Assembly (NCBI RefSeq): GCF_009765985.1
Contig: NZ_LMUM01000027.1
Span: 268,435-332,434 of the forward strand
DNA length: 64,000 bases
Origin: Acidobacterium sp. S8
GTDB lineage: Bacteria; Acidobacteriota; Terriglobia; Terriglobales; Acidobacteriaceae
Direction of reading: 5' to 3'
This document shows positions 1 through 7,638 of the stretch, one piece after another (within the stretch, counting starts at the first letter, position 1; each line of letters starts with the position of its first letter). The notes below the pieces were generated by a model, which saw only the letters and a list, made by a program, of their open reading frames with translations, was not told the DNA's origin and did not search any database. The position numbers were made by a program, and so were the translations under genes.

Positions 1-1
1 G

Positions 2-802
2 CCGCTTCTTGAGGCCGCGGTTCGTGCAAATCCCGCCGACGATAATGCCACGATGGTTCTTGTCCACACGCTGATCAATTTGAAAAAGTACGACGAAGCC
101 GCGCCGTACCTGAAGAGTTTTCTGGAGCGCAATCCAAAGGATCAGCAGGCGTGGTATCTCCTCGGCAAGACATATCTCCAGTTGTCAGAAGATGCGCTGG
201 GGCGTATCAATCAGATCGATCCGAATTCGCCAACAGCGCACATCGTTGCTGGTGAGATCGACGAGAGCATGCACAACTACGACGGCGCACTGGTGGAATA
301 CAAAAAGGCAATCGATGTTGATCCGCACCAGGCGGGTTCGCATGCGCACATGGGAAATACATTCTGGATGACAGGGAAGTGGGATTCTGCGGAAACCGAG
401 TTCAAAGCGGAACTTGCGATCGATCCAAATAACTGTACGGCTCGCTGGAAGCTTGCCAACTCCATGCTGGAGGCGAACGCCTCACCGCAGGACGCGCTTA
501 CCGAACTCAATAAGGCGATCGATGGCTGCCCGACGCTCATGCAGGCACGCGTGGATCGTGCCCGGGCGCTGGTGAAGCTGGGTAAAAGCGATGACGCTCT
601 GCCCGATCTGCTCATGGCCGTGAAGGCAAATCCGGATGAGCCGTCGATTCATTTTCTGCTGTCCACGGTTTATAAGTCACAGGGCAAGACCGCTGACGCA
701 CAGCAGGAAATGCATACCTATGCCCGGTTACAACGCCAGGCCAGCGAAGCTGTGGCAAGTCAGGCAAGCGATGCCATCAATATCAAAAGCACGTCTCATT
801 AA
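2..802 (+). CDS. TPR-repeat protein, 5'-partial
   Basis: Tetratricopeptide-repeat protein of unknown specific role, probably a protein-protein interaction scaffold. The frame is open to the left edge of the window, and the residues before the first ATG (position 53) already continue a TPR helix (LEAAVRANP), so the true start lies outside. About six TPR units can be read, with recurring patterns such as YDGALVEYKKAIDVDP and WDSAETEFKAELAIDP. The C-terminus is a polar Gln/Ala/Ser-rich tail. The end overlaps the start of the FG-GAP gene by 32 bp, which suggests translational coupling in one operon. TPR content is seen directly; any partner is inference. Confidence 0.85.
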   Translation, partial: PLLEAAVRANPADDNATMVLVHTLINLKKYDEAAPYLKSFLERNPKDQQAWYLLGKTYLQLSEDALGRINQIDPNSPTAHIVAGEIDESMHNYDGALVEYKKAIDVDPHQAGSHAHMGNTFWMTGKWDSAETEFKAELAIDPNNCTARWKLANSMLEANASPQDALTELNKAIDGCPTLMQARVDRARALVKLGKSDDALPDLLMAVKANPDEPSIHFLLSTVYKSQGKTADAQQEMHTYARLQRQASEAVASQASDAINIKSTSH

Positions 803-2678
803 AGTCGCGCTTTGGCCGGTATGTGGGGCAATGTTTCTGCCCATGGGGCTAGCTCTATCGAGCATAACCGTGCCGGAGCACGAAGACGCACAGGAACAGA
901 TGTCGTCTCAGCAGAGTGGTATGAGTACCGGCGGTACGCATTCGCCGGTGCATGATGAGGAACATCGTCCGATTACCGCTGGTGGATTTGTGAACGATGG
1001 GCCGGTGGTCTTCAAAGATGTAACCGTACAGTCTGGATTATCCGGATGGCGCTATGCCAGCGGGAATTCCGCAAAAGCATATATCGTCGAATCGCTCGGC
1101 AGCGGCGTTGCACTACTCGATTACGACAATGATGGCTGGCTCGATATTTACCTTGTAAATGGCATGACTTACACCGCCATGAGCGGAAAAGAGCCGGCAC
1201 CTCATTCTGCTCTCTTCCACAACAATCACGACGGAACCTTCACAAACGTTGCCGAAAAAGCCGGAGTGACAAACGATCGGTGGGGAGTGGGCGTGGCAGT
1301 CGGCGATTACGACAATGATGGCTGGCCCGATCTTTATGTGACAAACATGGGCAGAAATCGCCTCTACCACAATAACCACGACGGCACATTTACTGATGTG
1401 GCAGAGAAGGCCGGCGTGGAGTTGGGAACATGGTCTACAGGAGCGAGCTTCGGCGACTACGATGGAGATGGAAAACTCGACCTCTTCGTTCCCGGCTACA
1501 CCAAATTTGATTTCAACGATCTGCCCGCAGCGGATTCCAAATCAGTGGTTTCCAATACTTGTCGGTTTCGCGGCGTCAGTGTCTTCTGTGGACCGCGCGG
1601 ACTGAAGGGGGAGCATGACCATCTCTTCCATAACAACGGAGACGGGACGTTCACCGATGTAAGCGTGAAAGCTGGTGTTACCGATGTGCCGGGATATTAC
1701 GGCCTGGTTTCACTCTTCGTCGATCTGAATGGCGATGGCAAGCCCGATCTCCTCGTAGCCAATGATTCAACGCCGAATTATCTGTACCGAAACAAGGGCG
1801 ATGGGACTTTCGAGGATCTGAGCTTTGAATCCGGTTACGCCGTCAACCACGATGGGCGCGAGACAGCAAGCATGGGCATTGCTGTAGGCGACTACCAGAA
1901 CAACGGCCGCCTCGACATTCTCAATACGACGTTCTCTGACGATTACAAGGTCCTCTATCGCAACGACGGCGATCTCAGCTTCGCGGATGTCAGCTATGAA
2001 GCCGGTATTGCTGCTCCGACTATTCCATTTCTCAGTTGGGGAGATGGTTTCATTGATTACGACAACGATGGCTGGAAAGACATATTTATCGCCAGCGGCC
2101 ACGTATATCCCCAGGTCGATCAACACGATTGGGGAACCAGTTTTTCTGAGCGGCCTCTCTTGTTCAGAAATTTAGCGGGAAAGAAATTCGAAGTGATACC
2201 GCCAGTGAAAGAAACCGGACTGGCCAGGGTTATTTCTGCGCGCGGAGCAGCTTTCGGCGATCTCTGGAATGACGGAAAAATCAGCGTAGTGATGAATAAT
2301 ATCGATTCCCCGCCCACACTTTTGAAAAATGTGAACCCAGATCATCATCACTGGATCGCGTGTAAGCTCGTCGGTGCTGCGGCAAGCCCGCGAGACGCGA
2401 CAGGGACGACGGTCTTTCTCAGCGTTGGAGGGATGAAGCAGCGAGGAGATGTATTGAGCGGCGGCAGCTTCGCCTCTTCGAATGATCCTCGCGTGCACTT
2501 CGGTCTCGGCGATGCGACAGCTATCGATGCGCTGGATGTTCACTGGCCGGACGGCGCCGTAGAAAAGATCACCGTACCCGCGGTAGATCGAATTTACACA
2601 ATTGAGGAAGGCAAAGGCATCGTGGGTTTCTGTTGCAAAGCTTCCGAGTCCAAAGAAAGTAAACTGGAACGGAAGTGA
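771..2678 (+). CDS. Exported FG-GAP/VCBS repeat protein with C-terminal ASPIC/UnbV domain (CRTAC1 family)
   Basis: Predicted exported beta-propeller protein of about 635 aa. ATG 771 is chosen because it gives a basic then hydrophobic N-terminus (KARLIKVALWPVCGAMFLP); a longer frame begins at 636 but lies inside the preceding TPR gene. Six Ca-binding FG-GAP style motifs are visible, for example DYDNDGWLDIYLVNG, DYDNDGWPDLYVTN, DYDGDGKLDLF and DLNGDGKPDLL. The last 100 residues match the ASPIC/UnbV pattern (FGLGDATAIDALDVHWPDG). Family members are surface or periplasmic proteins, mostly of unknown function. The stop codon overlaps the GTG start of the heptaheme cytochrome, so the two are translationally coupled. 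Confidence 0.88.
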   Translation: MPSISKARLIKVALWPVCGAMFLPMGLALSSITVPEHEDAQEQMSSQQSGMSTGGTHSPVHDEEHRPITAGGFVNDGPVVFKDVTVQSGLSGWRYASGNSAKAYIVESLGSGVALLDYDNDGWLDIYLVNGMTYTAMSGKEPAPHSALFHNNHDGTFTNVAEKAGVTNDRWGVGVAVGDYDNDGWPDLYVTNMGRNRLYHNNHDGTFTDVAEKAGVELGTWSTGASFGDYDGDGKLDLFVPGYTKFDFNDLPAADSKSVVSNTCRFRGVSVFCGPRGLKGEHDHLFHNNGDGTFTDVSVKAGVTDVPGYYGLVSLFVDLNGDGKPDLLVANDSTPNYLYRNKGDGTFEDLSFESGYAVNHDGRETASMGIAVGDYQNNGRLDILNTTFSDDYKVLYRNDGDLSFADVSYEAGIAAPTIPFLSWGDGFIDYDNDGWKDIFIASGHVYPQVDQHDWGTSFSERPLLFRNLAGKKFEVIPPVKETGLARVISARGAAFGDLWNDGKISVVMNNIDSPPTLLKNVNPDHHHWIACKLVGAAASPRDATGTTVFLSVGGMKQRGDVLSGGSFASSNDPRVHFGLGDATAIDALDVHWPDGAVEKITVPAVDRIYTIEEGKGIVGFCCKASESKESKLERK

Positions 2679-4315
2679 TACGAAAATTCTTCATATATTT
2701 GACGCTGTTGCTGGTTCCCTTATCAGGCAGTGTTTCGATCCGAGCGCAGCAATCCGCATCGCCCGTTCGCGTAGCGGATGCTGTATGCGCAAATTGTCAC
2801 CGGGAGCTGTTTCAAAATTACCTCTCAACTCCTATGGCGAATGCCAGCGGCGCAGCGATGGATAAGTTTCAAGCTGGCGCCTTCACTCATAAGTCTTCCG
2901 GAGTGACCTACAAGGTCTTTGCCCGCGACAAGCAGGCGATGCTCAGTTTTCAAAGCGCGCGCGATCCACAGCTGAATACCGAACGGCAGCTCGATTATTT
3001 TCTTGGCTCCGGACATCTCGGCATTACTTACCTCTATTCAGTTCAGGGATATCTCTTCGAGTCGCCGGTCGCATATTATTCCGCATCGCAATCCTATGAC
3101 ATGAAGCCGGGTCTTGAGACTCTTACCGCACTGCCACCCGCGCTGCCCATGCAGTCGGCTTGCATGCGGTGCCATATGAGCGCTGTGCAGAAGAGTGATC
3201 CTGGCACGGTTCACCATTATCAAGGCCTGCCATTTCTGCATACGGGCATCACCTGCGAGGCGTGTCATGGAGATACCCGGCAACACGTCCTCACGGGTGG
3301 TAAGGCAGCTGTCGTTAATCCCGCAAAGCTGGATGTTCCGAGGCGCGATTCCGTATGTATCAGCTGCCATCTCGAGGGCGACATTTCCGTCGAGCGGCCG
3401 GGGCGTTCTGCCATTGATTACAAGCCGGGAGATTCGATCTCCGACTATCTCTCTTATTTTGTCTACGAAGGGAAAGACGCGACGAAGAGAGGCGTAAGTG
3501 AAATTGAGCAATTAAGCCTGAGCAAGTGCAAACGCATGAGCGGCGACAAAATGTCGTGCATGAGTTGTCATAATCCGCACTACACGCCCCGGCCGGAAGA
3601 GCGCGCATCGTTCTATCGCGCCAAGTGCCTCGCCTGCCACACGGACGCCGCATTTGCGGCAACCCATCATCCTGAAAATCCTGACTGCACCGCCTGTCAT
3701 ATGCCGCGCAGCGGGGCGGAGAATATTCCTCACGTGGCATGGACTGATCACCGCATCAGGAAAACGCCCGAGACCGCTCTTGCCATGCAGGACATAAATG
3801 ATGGAGATACGCTGACGGCGATTTTTTCTCCTCAGGCTGGCAATCGAGATCTCGCGCTCGCCTATTACAACGCAGTGCTTGATGGAAATACCGCGCTGCA
3901 GGACAAGTCGTATCAGTTGCTGGAAAGTTTGAAATCTGAAATATCGAATGATAAAGACGCGCTTGCAGCACTCGGCGTTCTTAGCGAGAAACGCGGCGAC
4001 TATAAAGAGGCTACGATGACATTTGAGCAGCTTCGAAAGCTCGATCCAGAGAATCTGATCGCGTTGCTGAACCTCGGTGTGTTGCGCGCAAAATCCGGCG
4101 ATCTGCAAGGTGCAGCGGCGCTGTTGCAACCGGCTTTTGAACGCAATCAGGATATCGTCGGCCTGGCAAAAAATCTGGCCACAATACAGTGCTCGCTGGG
4201 TGACGCAACCGCAGCACAGAAGACTCTTCAGACGACATCGCAGTACAATCCCGGACTTCAGGATGTGCAGAGATTGCTTGTCGAGTTCTCTTCATGCCCC
4301 GCTAACAAGCCATAA
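2675..4315 (+). CDS. Exported seven-heme cytochrome c with C-terminal TPRs
   Basis: Multiheme c-type cytochrome, 546 aa. It starts at GTG 2675, overlapping the upstream stop (GTGA). An N-terminal signal peptide (FFIYLTLLLVPLSGSVSIRA) precedes seven CXXCH heme sites: VCANCH near residue 38, ACMRCH, TCEACH, VCISCH, SCMSCH, KCLACH and DCTACH. After about residue 360 the hemes stop and TPR-like helices follow (NLIALLNLGVLRAKSGD). The architecture resembles cytochrome c554/NrfA-like proteins found beside CRTAC1 proteins in acidobacteria and planctomycetes. A periplasmic or surface electron-transfer role is likely; donor and acceptor cannot be read from sequence. Confidence 0.9.
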   Translation: MIRKFFIYLTLLLVPLSGSVSIRAQQSASPVRVADAVCANCHRELFQNYLSTPMANASGAAMDKFQAGAFTHKSSGVTYKVFARDKQAMLSFQSARDPQLNTERQLDYFLGSGHLGITYLYSVQGYLFESPVAYYSASQSYDMKPGLETLTALPPALPMQSACMRCHMSAVQKSDPGTVHHYQGLPFLHTGITCEACHGDTRQHVLTGGKAAVVNPAKLDVPRRDSVCISCHLEGDISVERPGRSAIDYKPGDSISDYLSYFVYEGKDATKRGVSEIEQLSLSKCKRMSGDKMSCMSCHNPHYTPRPEERASFYRAKCLACHTDAAFAATHHPENPDCTACHMPRSGAENIPHVAWTDHRIRKTPETALAMQDINDGDTLTAIFSPQAGNRDLALAYYNAVLDGNTALQDKSYQLLESLKSEISNDKDALAALGVLSEKRGDYKEATMTFEQLRKLDPENLIALLNLGVLRAKSGDLQGAAALLQPAFERNQDIVGLAKNLATIQCSLGDATAAQKTLQTTSQYNPGLQDVQRLLVEFSSCPANKP

Positions 4316-4334
4316 AATAATCAGCAGGGGAGAT

Positions 4335-5315
4335 ATGGGCAGCACTGTAACGGATTGCACAGGTTTATGGCGTGGGATGCGTCTGCTTGCAGGCTGCGCT
4401 CTATGCCTCATCGCCAGTTTATCCGTCTGGGGACAGACCTCTGCCGTAGAGGCCGATCCATTTCCAGCTGTCCACCAACTTCTGGATGAGAAGAAATATA
4501 GCGAAGCTGAGCAACTGTTGCGCTCATATCTTGAAAACCATCTCTCCTCTGCGGACGCACATTTTTTGCTTGGTTACGCGCTCTTCCGCGAAAACCGTCC
4601 TAAAGACTCCCTGGCAGAATTCACGCAAGGCGCGAAGTTTAAGCGGCCGAGCCCGGCGGATCTGAAGATTGTTGCATCGGACTATATCCTGCTCGATGCA
4701 TACACCGATGCAGATAAGTGGTTGACGATGGTCACAACCGAAACTCCTCTCGATGCGGAAGCCTGGTACATGCTTGGCCGAACGAAGTACAACGAGAATC
4801 GCTTCCAGGAGGCAGTGCAGGCCTTTCAAAAAGTGCTCTCTTTGAAGCCCCATGACATAAAAGCAGAGAATAATCTTGGCCTGTCTTATGAGGGACTTAA
4901 CCGCTTGGACGAAGCTCAGACTGCCTACGAAACGGCCATCGCCTGGCAAAAGGATGCGATCATTCGCGACGAGCAGCCTTATCTGAATCTGGGCAGCTTA
5001 CTTGCCGATCGGGATCAGCTTGAGCCTGCGCTCGCCAACCTGCAGCAGGCTGCCGCTCTTGCGCCGCACAATCCGAAAATACTGGAACAGCTTGGCCGAG
5101 TCTACGATCTGTTAAAAATGCCGGATAAGGCCGAAGCCAATCTCGTGCAGGCCATCGCGATCGCGCCGGATGTGCCCGGTCTCCATTTTCGTCTCGGCCA
5201 GATATACAAACAGCTTGGCAAACGCGATTTGGCACGTCAGGAGTTCGAAATCTGTCAGAAGCTGACCAGTACGCACTCTTCGAGCGAAACGCCGAACCCC
5301 TTCACTCGGAACTGA
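4335..5315 (+). CDS. Exported TPR-repeat protein
   Basis: Protein of 326 aa starting at ATG 4335, preceded by AGCAGGGGAG. The N-terminus (MRLLAGCALCLIASLSVWG) is a signal peptide. The remainder is consecutive TPR units, for example DAEAWYMLGRTKYNENRF, EAVQAFQKVLSLKP and IKAENNLGLSYEGLNRLD. It follows the heptaheme cytochrome by 19 bp and closes the exported TPR/FG-GAP/cytochrome operon. A scaffold role for the same periplasmic assembly is inferred from context only. A 104-bp gap separates it from the patatin gene. Confidence 0.85.
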   Translation: MGSTVTDCTGLWRGMRLLAGCALCLIASLSVWGQTSAVEADPFPAVHQLLDEKKYSEAEQLLRSYLENHLSSADAHFLLGYALFRENRPKDSLAEFTQGAKFKRPSPADLKIVASDYILLDAYTDADKWLTMVTTETPLDAEAWYMLGRTKYNENRFQEAVQAFQKVLSLKPHDIKAENNLGLSYEGLNRLDEAQTAYETAIAWQKDAIIRDEQPYLNLGSLLADRDQLEPALANLQQAAALAPHNPKILEQLGRVYDLLKMPDKAEANLVQAIAIAPDVPGLHFRLGQIYKQLGKRDLARQEFEICQKLTSTHSSSETPNPFTRN

Positions 5316-5419
5316 AACCCACAATCCTGTCATATGGCGGATGAGGTACCTCCAGCCACTTTTTCCGGTCGTTCTAATGGAAAACCTGATGGATATTTGA
5401 TGAGATATTAGGCATTGCC

Positions 5420-7630
5420 ATGATGAGACTGTGGAAGGCAGTTGTCAGCGGGTTCGCCATCGGATCATTGCTAGCAGTTTCCACGCAGGCTCAGAGCGAT
5501 GGCCCGCCTGCACACACCCGCCCGAAAATCGGACTGGTACTGAATGGTGGTGGCGCGCTCGGCCTCGCCCACATCGGTGTCCTGCGCTGGCTGGAAGAAC
5601 ACCACATACCCGTAGACATGGTCGCAGGCACCAGCATGGGTGGCCTTGTCGGCGGCGTCTACGCGACGGGTAATTCTCCAGCTCAGGTTAGACAATTAGT
5701 AGAAGGCATCGATTGGGACCAGATGCTGAGTGACGGCACGCCCTATCGCGACCTCTCTTATCGGCGAAAAGAAGACGCCGCCAACTATCCGATGGCTTTG
5801 CAGTTCGGCATCAAGAAAGGACTGGTCTCGCAGGGCGGATATAAAGCCGGTCAACAGGTACAACTACTGCTGGATAAGATAGCGCTGCCTTATTCCAACG
5901 TACAAAACTTCAACGACCTGCCCATACCCTTTGCCTGCGTAGCAACCGACCTCGTTTCGGGCCTTCCGCATGTCTTTCATTCCGGTTCCCTCGGCATGGC
6001 TTTGCGTGCAACCATGTCGCTGCCCGGAGTTTTCGCTCCGGTTCGGACCAAGGATGCCATTTACGCGGACGGCGGCCTGGTGGACAATCTCCCGGTCGAC
6101 GTAGCCAAAGAGATGGGAGCCGATGTAACGCTGGCCATCTATCTGGAAACTGCACCCATCAAGCCTACGGAACAAATGTCTGCGGTGGGTGTTCTCGGTC
6201 GCGGCATCAGCGTCATGATCGCGGCCAACGAGCTGAGAAGCATGCAACAGGCCGATGTGCTCGTGAGCATCCCTTTGCAGGACTTCACAACACTCGATTA
6301 CAGCAAGTCTAATGATCTGATCCAGAAGGGGTATGACGCCGCTCAGAGCAAAGCAACGATTCTCGAAAAGCTTTCTGTAGACGATGCGACCTGGCAGCAA
6401 TATCTGGCGCAACGGGCAAAGCGCATGCGCACGTTACCCATTCCGCAATTTGTGGAAGTAACCGGCATTTCGCCGCATGATACGGAACAGATAAAAAAGC
6501 AGCTTGCTCCGACCCTGCAAAAGCCAATCGACTCTGACGAGCTCGCGCGCCAGTTGACGACCTTCGCCAGCGATCAACGGGTTTCTAACCTGGACTATGG
6601 ATTGACCACCAATCTCTCAGGCGTCCCCGGTCTCGTCGTCGCCGGACAGCCAGAAACCTTCGGACGCAACATTCTGCGTCCTCTCATCGTCGTGAACGGG
6701 TGGGATTACAAGAACGTGACGCTCAGTGTCGGCGCGCGCCTCACCACGCTCGATCTCGGAAGGTACGGCGCCGAGTGGCGCAACGATATTCTGCTGGGAT
6801 CGGAATATCAACTCTTCTCGGAATATTTCAGGCCGCTGTCGTCATCGCGTAAATGGTTCGTCGCTCCGTCTTTCTTCGGTGACAACGCGCCACTGAATCT
6901 CTATTCCAGCGACGGACTGATCGCTGAATATCGCAATCGAATCGTCGGCGGCAGAGGCGACGCGGGCTATCTGTTTGGTCGCTCTGCCGAGTTGCGGGTG
7001 GGCTACGAGGCAGGCATTCAGCGACTTTATCCGAACGTGGGTGATCCCACCCTCTATCCCCGCGTCGATGGCAGGGTAGGCGACACCCATGTCCGTTTCA
7101 ACTTTGACCACATCGACAATCCAATCACGCCCATGAGTGGTTTTCGTCTGCAGGCCAGGAGCGAATGGTGGGATGCGAAGCCTGATTCAGGTGAGGCATT
7201 CCCCCTGGCGGAGCTTTCCATGCTCGGCTTTAAGCCACTCACACCAAGGTCATCCGTATATCTGGGAGCCGCGGGCGGCAGCACTCTCTGGCAGAATCCA
7301 GGCGGTCTGCCGCCATTCTCTCTGGGCGGCTCCTTCCGCCTTCCCGCCTATAACACAAACGAGCTTCTCACCAACCAGTACTTCGTCTTTCAGGGTGGCT
7401 ATGTGAGGAAACTCGGCGCGCTCTCTCCGTTGGTTGGAGGAAAAGTATTGTTCTTTGCTGGAGCGGATATCAGCAAGGCCTACTATGTAGAGAATGCATC
7501 GCATCTCCCATCTGATGGGTCCGCCGGCATCATCATCAACACGCTGCTTGGTCCCATCGTTCTTGGAGGAGCAATCGGAGACGCCGGCCACTACAAGTTC
7601 TACTTTGAAATAGGTCGCGCCTATTTCTGA
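5420..7630 (+). CDS. Patatin-like phospholipase with POTRA and outer-membrane beta-barrel (type Vd-like)
   Basis: A 736-aa exported lipid acyl hydrolase fused to a barrel. The signal peptide covers residues 1-24. The patatin domain (about 35-240) carries the oxyanion motif GGGALGLAHIGVL (43-55), the nucleophile elbow GTSMGG (Ser72) and the catalytic Asp in DGG (Asp217). A short POTRA-like segment follows near 340-400 (FVEVTGISPHDTEQIKKQL), then a surface-antigen/BamA-like barrel to an aromatic C-terminus (FYFEIGRAYF). This order is that of PlpD-type type Vd autotransporters, which secrete or display a lipase. The catalytic dyad looks intact. The stop lies 8 bp from the stop of the convergent GH95 gene. 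Confidence 0.9.
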   Translation: MMRLWKAVVSGFAIGSLLAVSTQAQSDGPPAHTRPKIGLVLNGGGALGLAHIGVLRWLEEHHIPVDMVAGTSMGGLVGGVYATGNSPAQVRQLVEGIDWDQMLSDGTPYRDLSYRRKEDAANYPMALQFGIKKGLVSQGGYKAGQQVQLLLDKIALPYSNVQNFNDLPIPFACVATDLVSGLPHVFHSGSLGMALRATMSLPGVFAPVRTKDAIYADGGLVDNLPVDVAKEMGADVTLAIYLETAPIKPTEQMSAVGVLGRGISVMIAANELRSMQQADVLVSIPLQDFTTLDYSKSNDLIQKGYDAAQSKATILEKLSVDDATWQQYLAQRAKRMRTLPIPQFVEVTGISPHDTEQIKKQLAPTLQKPIDSDELARQLTTFASDQRVSNLDYGLTTNLSGVPGLVVAGQPETFGRNILRPLIVVNGWDYKNVTLSVGARLTTLDLGRYGAEWRNDILLGSEYQLFSEYFRPLSSSRKWFVAPSFFGDNAPLNLYSSDGLIAEYRNRIVGGRGDAGYLFGRSAELRVGYEAGIQRLYPNVGDPTLYPRVDGRVGDTHVRFNFDHIDNPITPMSGFRLQARSEWWDAKPDSGEAFPLAELSMLGFKPLTPRSSVYLGAAGGSTLWQNPGGLPPFSLGGSFRLPAYNTNELLTNQYFVFQGGYVRKLGALSPLVGGKVLFFAGADISKAYYVENASHLPSDGSAGIIINTLLGPIVLGGAIGDAGHYKFYFEIGRAYF

Positions 7631-7638
7631 TTCGCAGA

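Noticed and set aside
636-770. Upstream extension of the FG-GAP gene
   Set aside because: It lies inside the TPR gene and does not resemble a signal peptide; ATG 771 does.
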